Positions 1 through 5,801 of a stretch of DNA of 10,696 nt are shown here, piece by piece. Source of the stretch: Stenotrophomonas sp. (GTDB taxonomy: Bacteria > Pseudomonadota > Gammaproteobacteria > Xanthomonadales > Xanthomonadaceae). Position 1 is the stretch's first letter. Each line of letters opens with the position of its first letter. A program made the translations under genes and the position numbers. The notes beneath the pieces were generated by a model. That model worked only from the letters and a program-made list of their open reading frames with translations, made no database searches and was not told the origin of the DNA. The DNA lies in contig DMZT01000383.1 of assembly GCA_003484865.1 (NCBI GenBank), positions 877 to 11,572 on the forward strand, written 5' to 3'.

Positions 1-1
1 G

Positions 2-1783
2 GGCACGCTGTACGGTGCCAACAGCGAATCCGGCCTGGTGCTGGTGCGCACGCGCGCACCGTCGGCCACCACCGAGGGCGAGGTCAATGTCGGCGTCACC
101 TCGTTCGGCAACGGCCACGGCAGCAGCGTGGATGGTTTCCTCGGCGGCGCGCTGGGCAAGAGCGACCGGTTGTTCGGCTCGGTGGCGTTCATGGCCTCGG
201 ACGAAGACAGCCACCTCAAGAACCTCACGCCGTTCAATGGCGTAAAAGGCAAGGTCAAGGAGACCTATCTGCAGGGCAAACTGCGCTGGGAACCGACCGA
301 TACGCTGGCCATCAATGCGATCGCCTATCACCTGGGCACGCGTGCACCCGGGATGTTCGAGTACGAATATCTGCCGCTGGATGTCGGTCTGTATAACCGC
401 ACCTATGGCGATCTCTACAACGGCCGCCGTGGTACCGGTGACTTCACCTACATCAACGATGCGCCCAAGCGCACCACCAGGAATGAAACCGTCGCCGGCA
501 CCAGCGCGCAATGGCAATTGTCCGGCGGCACTCTGGATGCGGCCCTGTCCTACCGCCAAGAGGAGGACACCTCCGCCGGCTACGACTTCGACATGACCGC
601 CACACCCGCGCTGGCCGGCCGCATCTACGACAAACAGCACAGCTGGAACGGCGAGCTGCGCTTCAGCTCCCCCAGCGATCAGGCCCTGACCTACATCGCC
701 GGCATCTCCACCTACCGGCACCACAAGGACTCCATCCTGGGCACGCTGGTCGGCCCGCCGTTGCGCGGCCTGGGCAGCTATGACCTCGCTCCGCTGCAGG
801 GCTCGGATGGCCAGGACTACAGCGTGTTCGGCACGGCCAGCTACACCCCACCCTCGCTGCCGAAACTGACCGCCAGCGTTGGCCTGCGCCATGAGCAGGC
901 CAAGCGCTCCACCCGCCAGCGCGAAGGCACGCTCGATCTGGGCCCGGGCGGCCTGGTGTTCTATCGCGATGCCGAGCTCGCACACACCTTCACTGCCACG
1001 CTGCCACGCGTGTCACTGCGCTACGACGCCAGCGACACGCTCTCGTTCTACGCCGCATCCGCCAAGGGCTACATTCCGGGCGGCTTCAATCTGGCGGCCG
1101 CGCAGAGCGACGTCGTCAACGACAAAGTGCTGCGCTACGAATCGGAAATGATGTGGAGCCACGAGCTCGGCTTCAAGATGAACGTGCTCGGCGGGCGCGG
1201 GCATATCGGTGGCGCGGTGTTCCACATCACCTCGGACAACTGGCAGGAAATCCAGCTGGCCACCGATGCCAACGGCCGGCCGATCTCCTCCGACTACGTA
1301 GGCTCGGATGCGTCCATCCGCTCGCGCGGTGTGGAGCTGGAAGGCGCGCTGGAGGTGCTGCCAGGCCTGACGCTGACCGCCAACGCGGGCTACGTGGACG
1401 CCGAGTACCGCAAGCTGTTCGTCGGCGCCAATGAAAGCCTGGCCTGCAACGACGTCAAACTCACTCCGCAGTACACGGCGTATCTTGCCGCACGCTACCA
1501 GCACCGCTCCGGGCTGTTCGCGCGCGTGGAATCCTCGTTCAATGGCCGCATGGCGCTGGACGAACGCAATCGCGCCTACCAACCGGCGGTGGCCATCCTC
1601 GGCGTACAGCTCGGCTATGAAGCCGGGCCGTGGAGCACGCGCGTGTACGTCGACAACCTGACCAACAAGCGGCGCATCAACGGGTTGATCTTCGACAATC
1701 TGGCGTTCGGCCGTGACGGCAACTACTACGGTCCCATCGACCGGCCGCGCATCGTCGGTGCGCAAATCGGCTATCGGTTCTGA
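2..1783 (+). CDS. TonB-dependent outer-membrane receptor (5'-truncated by window edge)
   Basis: The gene enters from the left edge in frame 2; 593 residues and the stop are visible. The first residues (GTLYGANSESG) match the end of a TonB plug domain, where LYG is followed by a short strand. The rest alternates polar and hydrophobic residues with long loops, as in a 22-stranded barrel. A SAKGYIPGGFN segment resembles the GY-x-PGG-[FY]-N barrel motif of FyuA/ferric-siderophore-type receptors. The protein ends YRF, and a C-terminal aromatic residue is typical of BAM-inserted barrels. The family takes up ferric siderophores, vitamin B12 or other large ligands, powered by TonB-ExbBD. The ligand cannot be read from sequence. 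Signal peptide, TonB box and most of the plug lie outside the window, so roughly 100-200 residues are missing. It converges on the gene at 1817-2866 with a 33-base gap. Confidence 0.93.
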   Translation, partial: GTLYGANSESGLVLVRTRAPSATTEGEVNVGVTSFGNGHGSSVDGFLGGALGKSDRLFGSVAFMASDEDSHLKNLTPFNGVKGKVKETYLQGKLRWEPTDTLAINAIAYHLGTRAPGMFEYEYLPLDVGLYNRTYGDLYNGRRGTGDFTYINDAPKRTTRNETVAGTSAQWQLSGGTLDAALSYRQEEDTSAGYDFDMTATPALAGRIYDKQHSWNGELRFSSPSDQALTYIAGISTYRHHKDSILGTLVGPPLRGLGSYDLAPLQGSDGQDYSVFGTASYTPPSLPKLTASVGLRHEQAKRSTRQREGTLDLGPGGLVFYRDAELAHTFTATLPRVSLRYDASDTLSFYAASAKGYIPGGFNLAAAQSDVVNDKVLRYESEMMWSHELGFKMNVLGGRGHIGGAVFHITSDNWQEIQLATDANGRPISSDYVGSDASIRSRGVELEGALEVLPGLTLTANAGYVDAEYRKLFVGANESLACNDVKLTPQYTAYLAARYQHRSGLFARVESSFNGRMALDERNRAYQPAVAILGVQLGYEAGPWSTRVYVDNLTNKRRINGLIFDNLAFGRDGNYYGPIDRPRIVGAQIGYRF

Positions 1784-1791
1784 GGCAGCGT

Positions 1792-1817
1792 GGAGGGGGC
1801 CGCGGGCGGTGCCCTCC
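1792..1817. terminator. Possible terminator hairpin between convergent genes
   Basis: GGAGGG (1792-1797) pairs with CCCTCC (1812-1817) around a GC-rich loop, in the short gap between two convergent genes. There is no T-run on either side, so this is only a weak candidate. The right arm touches the stop codon of the minus-strand gene. Confidence 0.3.
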
Positions 1818-2866
1818 TACTCCTTGAGAACGTCCTGTGCATCCACGATATCCACCCCCGAGACCTGCCCCAGCCAGCCATCGAACCACGGCTTGTGAGA
1901 CGCGCCGACGATGGAGAGGACCCGGGAACCGGGGTGGTCACGCACGACCTCGAGAATGTTGGCGACCATGCGCAGATTGCGGATCTCCCAGCCCTGCACC
2001 CAGATCTGGGGGTAGTGCTGCGGTGACACGGCGGCCAGCGTCGAGCGCACGTTGGACTCGGCGAGCACCTGCAGCGCCGCGGGCTCATTGACGCTGCGAT
2101 ACAGCGAGAGCAGATCGTTGGACGCGATGAAGGCCGCTTCGCGTTCCGTCATGGCATCGAACGTGGGGCCATACCCACTCCACGCCTGCTGGAGCGCCGC
2201 GCTGAACGCCTTGCGGTCGGCGATCTGGTGATTGTCACCGGTATGGTCGTCGACGGCGTACACGCGCTGCAGACCGAGCCGCGCGGCCAGGACCGCAGCG
2301 ATCTGGTAGCTCTCGTTCTTGCGCGTTTGAATCTGCTTGAGCAGCTCGACGAGGCTGCCGTCCAGGCCGTCGCCCGCGCGTCGCTCGGCCACGGGCAGCT
2401 GCAGCCACTGCACGTAGGCAGACGCCCGTTCGCCAGCGGCAAGGAACAGGGCGGCCAGTTGGCGACGCTGCGCAGGCGTGGGCGACGCCGGCCAGGTTGC
2501 GAACGTCTTGTTGACCTGCACGATCGCGGCAGGCACATCCAGCCCCGTAGCGGTCTTCGCGGTCTCCGTGCTGGCGCAGTAGTCATCGCCGTAGACCGCA
2601 GCATGGCGCTTGGCCAGGTCACACTGCTCGCCGCTGATGGCTTCGATGGTGATGTAGCCGGGCTTGAAGGCTGCGAGCCTGTCCAGCAGCGGATCCAGTG
2701 CTTTGGGATCGAAGGCCTCGTGCTCGCTGAGGTGGACGCTGCCCAGCACGAGGACGTCGGTGCGTGGGCCGACCATGTCCTTGTCCAGGTTTGCCAGGTC
2801 GATCTGCGCCTGGGCGCAGAACGGGATCAGGGCCATCACGCAGGCCGACAACACGCGTTGCTTCAT
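1817..2866 (-). CDS. Exported DUF5694-family (TraB-like) protein
   Basis: 349 residues. The N-terminus is a cleavable signal peptide (basic start, hydrophobic core to about residue 17, AQA before Gln21), so the mature protein should be periplasmic or secreted. The body starts with VLVLGSVHLSEHE, giving His45 in a G-x-x-H motif, then YITIE with Glu75. Near the C-terminus is a second G-x-x-H-like motif, VGASHKPWFDGWL (His324). Paired G-x-x-H motifs and a conserved Glu are the hallmark of the TraB/TIKI/PrgY fold, and this arrangement is what I associate with DUF5694. Some distant relatives are metal-dependent proteases; no substrate is known to me for this branch. Start: GGGGGTG lies just upstream of ATG 2866. 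It is transcribed away from the gene at 3060 and looks monocistronic. Alternative: another EreA/ChaN-like family with the same motifs. Confidence 0.8.
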   Translation of the reverse strand: MKQRVLSACVMALIPFCAQAQIDLANLDKDMVGPRTDVLVLGSVHLSEHEAFDPKALDPLLDRLAAFKPGYITIEAISGEQCDLAKRHAAVYGDDYCASTETAKTATGLDVPAAIVQVNKTFATWPASPTPAQRRQLAALFLAAGERASAYVQWLQLPVAERRAGDGLDGSLVELLKQIQTRKNESYQIAAVLAARLGLQRVYAVDDHTGDNHQIADRKAFSAALQQAWSGYGPTFDAMTEREAAFIASNDLLSLYRSVNEPAALQVLAESNVRSTLAAVSPQHYPQIWVQGWEIRNLRMVANILEVVRDHPGSRVLSIVGASHKPWFDGWLGQVSGVDIVDAQDVLKE

Positions 2867-3059
2867 GCATCACCCCCGGGGAAGTCCGTGACAGCCTTTC
2901 TAGCAGGCAGATGCGGCGCCGGCCACGTGCCGGATGGCATAGGGGTCCAAAGGCGTTGTGCGAGCGTCCTTTCCGGCTTATGGGCTCCAGCACCCAGTTC
3001 CCGATGCCGCCTACGGACAAAGATAGTAGGATTGAAGCAACCAACGGAAGGTCTTACGC

Positions 3060-3182
3060 ATGGGCAGTTTCAGTATCTACCACTGGATCATCATCGGCGG
3101 CTTGATGCTCATCCCGGTCGCCATCGCAGCGGTGATCGCCATCGTCGTCCTCAGCCTGCGAAAGAAGTCACCCAACCGCTGA
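3060..3182 (+). CDS. 40-residue single-pass membrane protein with TatA-like N-terminus
   Basis: A 40-residue ORF starts at ATG 3060 with GGAAGG about 8 bases upstream. The product opens MGSFSIYHWIII, has one long hydrophobic helix (about residues 9-33) and ends in a basic tail (LRKKSPNR), which predicts N-out/C-in insertion in the inner membrane. The opening closely resembles the start of xanthomonad TatA (MGxFSIWHW), but the amphipathic helix and the acidic tail of TatA are absent. No function is assigned. Support comes from the ribosome site, the membrane-protein composition and the position 68 bases before another membrane-protein gene on the same strand. It could be the first gene of a two-gene operon. 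Confidence 0.6.
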   Translation: MGSFSIYHWIIIGGLMLIPVAIAAVIAIVVLSLRKKSPNR

Positions 3183-3215
3183 CGAGCGCCCCCTGCCGGG
3201 TCAGAATGGCCGGCT

Positions 3216-3232
3216 CCCCGGGTGTTGCGGGG
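3216..3232 (+). other. Short GC hairpin upstream of membrane-protein gene
   Basis: CCCCG (3216-3220) and CGGGG (3228-3232) form a perfect 5-bp stem around a 7-base loop, 18 bases before ATG 3251. It lacks a T-run, so it is not a normal terminator. It may influence ribosome access to the next gene. Confidence 0.25.
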
Positions 3233-3250
3233 TGACTCAAGGGATCCGGC

Positions 3251-3814
3251 ATGGCGACAAGAAACAACACGGTCGAGTGGATCACGGGGGTGATGCTGCT
3301 CATCTTCTTTGCCATGCTGTTCGGTATCCCCAACAGCTCACCGTGGTTCGGGCTGGTGTTCGTGTACCTGATGGCGGCCGCGCTGTTCATCGTGGGCAGC
3401 ATGCTGTGGAGTGCGTTGCGCAGCCGCCGCGCAGCACTGGCATTAGGTCGCATGCCACCCACGCGCGCACTGCACACCCGCGAGGTGAAAGCGCTGGAGT
3501 GGTTCGGCCAACCCGAGCGGATCGTCTGGCGCATGCCGCGCGGCAACGTGATCGACCTGATCAAGGCGGCACGGGCCGCAGGCAGCCGTCCGGTGGTGCG
3601 CACACTGTGCGGGCCGTATCGCGTGATGGTGCGCGCCCGACATCACGAGCGACATGACTTCATCGGCGAGGTGGAGGTACTCATGCTGCCGGGGGCGGAT
3701 CGCTCCCTGCGCGACAACAACGAGGCCGACGTGTTGCTGTGCGGAACGTTCGCGGTGGTGCTTGCGTTGAATGGTGCGTGGCGGATCGACCAGGCGCCAT
3801 CGCTGTTGCGATGA
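3251..3814 (+). CDS. Conserved-type hypothetical protein with two transmembrane helices
   Basis: 187 residues, not recognised as a named family. Two hydrophobic helices (about residues 10-27 and 32-53) form a membrane hairpin. A basic stretch (RSRRAALALGR) follows and should be cytoplasmic by the positive-inside rule. The remaining 125 residues are a soluble mixed alpha/beta domain containing WFGQPERIVWRMPRGNVIDLIKAARAAG. Start: AAGGGA lies about 7 bases upstream of ATG 3251. Codon use matches the GC-rich neighbours. It follows the 40-residue membrane protein on the same strand and converges on the OsmE-like gene. Confidence 0.75.
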   Translation: MATRNNTVEWITGVMLLIFFAMLFGIPNSSPWFGLVFVYLMAAALFIVGSMLWSALRSRRAALALGRMPPTRALHTREVKALEWFGQPERIVWRMPRGNVIDLIKAARAAGSRPVVRTLCGPYRVMVRARHHERHDFIGEVEVLMLPGADRSLRDNNEADVLLCGTFAVVLALNGAWRIDQAPSLLR

Positions 3815-3830
3815 CGCGCGTGCGCATCGC
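3808..3830. terminator. Candidate terminator hairpin between convergent genes
   Basis: GCGATGACGC (3808-3817) pairs with GCGCATCGC (3822-3830): nine base pairs with one bulged A around a GCGT loop. It overlaps the stop codon of the membrane-protein gene and sits in the 28-base gap before the convergent lipoprotein gene. A moderately T-rich GTTGTCGTTC follows on the plus strand; nothing comparable is seen on the minus side. Confidence 0.42.
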
Positions 3831-3842
3831 GTTGTCGTTCAA

Positions 3843-4208
3843 TCAGTAGCGCGGCTTGATCGGCTCACTGGAATCCAGGTACCCGGCAGCGAGAGCCTTC
3901 TCGCAGGCGATATAGCCTGCGTTGACCACGCGCCCCTGCGCGTTGAAGGCCACATAGTAGGGCGAGCTGTTGCCGCGGTTGCGCAGGAGATAGTTGTAAC
4001 AGACGCCGTTGATGCCGGGGAGCACCATTGCGTCCTGCGGCCGTCCCGCGGCGCTCAGGACCGACTCGCGGCTCGCCCCCTGCTGCAGCGAACTCATCAC
4101 GACCGGATTGCCGCGGTCATATTGAAGAACGCTGGGCATGCATGCGGACAGACTCGCGCAGACACCACACGCCAGCAGGATCGCCTGGGTCATGGGGGCG
4201 GCGCTCAC
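3843..4208 (-). CDS. osmE: OsmE-like outer-membrane lipoprotein (SmpA/OmlA fold)
   Basis: 121 residues from GTG 4208. A hydrophobic signal segment ends in the lipobox LSAC with Cys23 as the lipidated residue. The mature part tracks E. coli OsmE: NPVVMSSLQQGASRESVLSAAGRP corresponds to its PVV...G-x-SR-x-x-V...AGKP. The later GVCYNYLL and YVAFNAQGRVVNAGYIAC correspond to G-x-C-x-x-Y and YFVALDDTGHVINSGYQTC. Two internal Cys are in matching places and may form a disulfide. OsmE is an osmotically induced lipoprotein of the BamE/SmpA fold; its biochemical role is not settled. The GTG start overlaps the upstream TGA (GTGA), implying translational coupling. ATG 4193 is the alternative start and keeps the lipobox. 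No clear ribosome site is seen for either start, which favours coupling. Confidence 0.78.
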   Translation of the reverse strand: MSAAPMTQAILLACGVCASLSACMPSVLQYDRGNPVVMSSLQQGASRESVLSAAGRPQDAMVLPGINGVCYNYLLRNRGNSSPYYVAFNAQGRVVNAGYIACEKALAAGYLDSSEPIKPRY

Positions 4209-4387
4209 TGCCGGCGCGCACGTGCTGCCGCCGCGTTGGCATCGCGGAGGCGCCGGTTGCGCGCCTGCTTGTCATAGTCATCCTTTGCCTGCATCACGCC
4301 ACCGGCCGCCTGGATCCAGCTGCTGGTTGTGCAACCGGACACAAGCAATGTCACGGCAAGGGCTGCCGGGATAATGAGAAACTTCAT
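4205..4387 (-). CDS. Small (60 aa) lipoprotein, upstream partner of the OsmE-like gene
   Basis: 60 residues. The signal peptide MKFLIIPAALAVTLLVSGC carries a textbook lipobox (LVSGC, Cys19). The residues after Cys are Thr-Thr, with no Asp at +2, so outer-membrane sorting is expected. The 41-residue mature part is highly polar and Arg/Ala-rich (DDYDKQARNRRLRDANAAAARARR) and probably helical. The ribosome site AGAGAGG is about 6 bases before ATG 4387, much better than that of the following gene. The stop overlaps the GTG start of the OsmE-like gene by four bases, so the two form one operon driven from the region right of 4388. Function unknown; small entericidin-like or peptidoglycan-associated lipoproteins are possible but unproven. 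Confidence 0.72.
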   Translation of the reverse strand: MKFLIIPAALAVTLLVSGCTTSSWIQAAGGVMQAKDDYDKQARNRRLRDANAAAARARRQ

Positions 4388-4623
4388 GAATCAACCTCTC
4401 TGAAAGCCATCGACACAAGGCCGATGGAAAACTGCGCTTCACTATCGCCACGCGCACAGGAAGCGATGCGAAAAACCACATCGCGAAATCGGCAAAGCCA
4501 TTACTGGCGCCGCAAACCGGGGCGGAACGATAGTTGACACACACTTAACAATAACGAAATGTCCTGTGCTTCTATTTTTGTATATTCCTATTCCATGCGA
4601 TTTCATATGCAGTGCGGGACGTC

Positions 4624-4658
4624 GCGGCAGAAGTTTCCGGTGAAACCTTCAATGCCGC
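4624..4658. repeat. Long imperfect hairpin upstream of the Sel1-repeat gene
   Basis: GCGGCA (4624-4629) pairs with TGCCGC (4653-4658). Inside it GAAGTTTC (4630-4637) pairs with GAAACCTTC (4642-4650) with one bulged C and a CGGT loop; AA at 4651-4652 is unpaired. This gives 14 base pairs in total. No T-run follows on either strand, so it is not a standard terminator. It could be a structured 5' leader, part of a small RNA, or a dispersed palindromic repeat. Confidence 0.55.
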
Positions 4659-4682
4659 ACGGCCCACGGGCTCATGGCTGTT

Positions 4683-4758
4683 GGCATCCGATCCTGGCCG
4701 CAGCATGCTGAGAGCAGCAGATGCCTTATGAATCTACGCTCAGCCGACGCTGGGTTTT
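4683..4758 (+). promoter_or_regulatory. Structured leader with terminator-like hairpin before the Sel1 gene
   Basis: GGCATC (4683-4688) pairs with GATGCC (4720-4725), enclosing the palindrome CAGCATGCTG (4701-4710) and a small hairpin TGCTG-AGAG-CAGCA (4706-4719). Next, CTCAGC (4739-4744) pairs with GCTGGG (4749-4754, one G-T pair) around CGAC, followed directly by TTTT (4755-4758). That last element looks like a weak intrinsic terminator or attenuator, and it ends 18 bases before ATG 4777. The pairing is seen directly; regulation is inferred. Confidence 0.38.
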
Positions 4759-4776
4759 CAGGGGACCGGATACACG

Positions 4777-5556
4777 ATGAAACGCAAGGTAGTTGTAGTG
4801 GCGTCTGTCATGGTTGTCGCGTTGTCAGGAACCGCTGGACTATCGCTTATCCGGCAAAATTCCACGCCCTTGCCAAACACTGCTGACGAAGTATCTAAAG
4901 CCTCTGACCCGGCTGCGCGATCAGATCAGGAAGCATCCGGAACGCCGGGCCTGATGGACCAGGCGACCAGGCCTTCGGCGAAGGCAGGCGACGAGCATCC
5001 TGCCGATGCCAGTGCCACGACGACATACGAACTGGTTGAAACAAATCTGCGTTGTCAGATTGATCGCGAGGCCTCCGCCACCACGGGCCACGTCAGGAGT
5101 ACGACCGACGAGCTCTGCAAGGATCTTTGGCTTGAGCCGCTGAGTCGTGAAGAGGTGTTCACCGCGATCACCCATGCCGCCGAGCATGGAAACATCCGCG
5201 CCCAGCTCGATTACGCGCTATACGCTTCGAGGATTTTTGAAGACGAACATAACTCGCTGGATCCGGATCTGATCCGTGACTACAAGCAGAACACCGTCAG
5301 ATTCCTCGAGTCCGCGGGAGCGGCCGGCGAATCAAACGCATATGTGCGTTTGAGCGACATCTACAAGAACGGCACATTGGCCTCGAAAGACCCGGTCATG
5401 GCCTATGCATACGCGGAAGCATACTTCCGCACAGGTTCAAGTCGCTATGGCGCCTCGTTCTTGAACAATGCCGCAGCTGGTCTGGACGGCACCCAATTGC
5501 GCCGCGGCAAGCAACTCGCAAATCACCTTCTCGACAAAAGAAGTGCGTCGCCGTGA
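4777..5556 (+). CDS. Exported or membrane-anchored Sel1-repeat protein
   Basis: 259 residues. MKRK precedes a hydrophobic segment (about residues 5-25) that acts as a signal peptide or uncleaved anchor. A low-complexity Ala/Ser/Asp/Thr-rich linker (about 30-85) leads to a helical domain. AAEHGNIRAQLDYALYASRI and, about 50 residues later, SAGAAGESNAYVRLSDIYKNG...MAYAYAEAYF have the A-x-x-G-x-x-x-A...Y-x-x-G...A-x-x-Y spacing of Sel1-like (TPR-related) repeats. These repeats bind partner proteins; periplasmic members often tune signalling or envelope processes. The substrate is unknown. AGGGGA lies about 10 bases before ATG 4777. Base composition is a little lower in GC than the genes to the left. 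It is the last gene before the tRNA fragment and so probably belongs to the resident chromosome. Confidence 0.72.
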   Translation: MKRKVVVVASVMVVALSGTAGLSLIRQNSTPLPNTADEVSKASDPAARSDQEASGTPGLMDQATRPSAKAGDEHPADASATTTYELVETNLRCQIDREASATTGHVRSTTDELCKDLWLEPLSREEVFTAITHAAEHGNIRAQLDYALYASRIFEDEHNSLDPDLIRDYKQNTVRFLESAGAAGESNAYVRLSDIYKNGTLASKDPVMAYAYAEAYFRTGSSRYGASFLNNAAAGLDGTQLRRGKQLANHLLDKRSASP

Positions 5557-5619
5557 CTATGGAAGAAGCTGCCGCACCTGCGAATCGGCAGTACGGTTGA
5601 TGCTAAGTGCCTGATTCGA

Positions 5620-5664
5620 TGGTGGGCCCAGAAGGATTCGAACCTTCAACCAAAGGATTATGAG
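5620..5664 (-). other. Attachment-site remnant: 3' fragment of a tRNA with CAU anticodon
   Basis: Read on the minus strand this is a tRNA 3' part. It has the anticodon loop CTCATAA (5664-5658, anticodon CAT at 5662-5660), the 3' anticodon strand TCCTT, a 5-base variable loop, and a perfect T-arm GAAGG-TTCGAAT-CCTTC. The acceptor strand TGGGCCC is followed by A and CCA (5622-5620). The 5' half is missing: after 5664 the D-arm and 5' acceptor strand are absent. A tRNA 3' end next to a tyrosine integrase is the classical att core duplicated on integration. The tRNA could be elongator Met or the lysidine-modified Ile2; the fragment does not decide. Confidence 0.85.
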
Positions 5665-5676
5665 GCCTCTACAGGG

Positions 5677-5694
5677 CTTCCATGACCTTCCATG
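5677..5694. repeat. Tandem CTTCCATG repeats beside the att core
   Basis: CTTCCATG occurs at 5677-5684 and again at 5687-5694, a 10-base period (one helical turn), starting 13 bases from the tRNA fragment. Direct repeats in phase beside the core are a typical layout for integrase arm-type or excisionase sites. The binding role is inferred. Confidence 0.45.
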
Positions 5695-5781
5695 GCGGTC
5701 TCGTTTTAAGCTAAGTGGTTGATTTTCTCAGGCTGTGCGACCACCTGCGCCCATCATCGTCCACCTCTTTCCACGGACAAA

Positions 5782-5800
5782 CGGTCACCGAGCGGTCACC
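5782..5800. repeat. Tandem CGGTCACC repeats just upstream of the integrase start
   Basis: CGGTCACC occurs at 5782-5789 and 5793-5800, an 11-base period, ending directly before ATG 5802. It could be an operator for autoregulation of the integrase or another arm-type site. Confidence 0.4.
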
Positions 5801-5801
5801 A

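Larger units (their letters stand above)
4388..4776. promoter_or_regulatory. 389-base divergent intergenic region with AT-rich promoter-like stretch
   Basis: No convincing gene is seen between the divergent lipoprotein operon and the Sel1 gene. About 4531-4610 is clearly AT-rich against its surroundings. It carries TTGACA (4534-4539) and TATATT (4581-4586) on the plus strand, but these two are 41 bases apart and no well-spaced sigma-70 pair could be built. I take it as the probable promoter zone for one or both directions. The right part (4624-4758) holds the inverted repeats listed separately. Confidence 0.4.

Noticed and set aside
1013..1765. Long minus-strand reading frame opposite the TonB receptor
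   Set aside because: Shadow of the receptor gene: the receptor frame has clear family motifs, the antisense frame has none and no ribosome site.
2228..3235. 335-codon plus-strand frame across the DUF5694 gene
   Set aside because: High-GC shadow frame; the minus-strand frame has a signal peptide and paired G-x-x-H motifs, while this one shows no domain pattern.
4534..4586. Sigma-70 promoter built from TTGACA (4534) and TATATT (4581)
   Set aside because: The two boxes are 41 bases apart and no partner hexamer with a 16-18-base spacer was found for either, so it is reported only as an AT-rich promoter zone.
5620..5715. A complete tRNA gene at the element border
   Set aside because: Only the part 3' of the anticodon loop is present; no D-arm or matching 5' acceptor strand GGGCCCA follows to the right.
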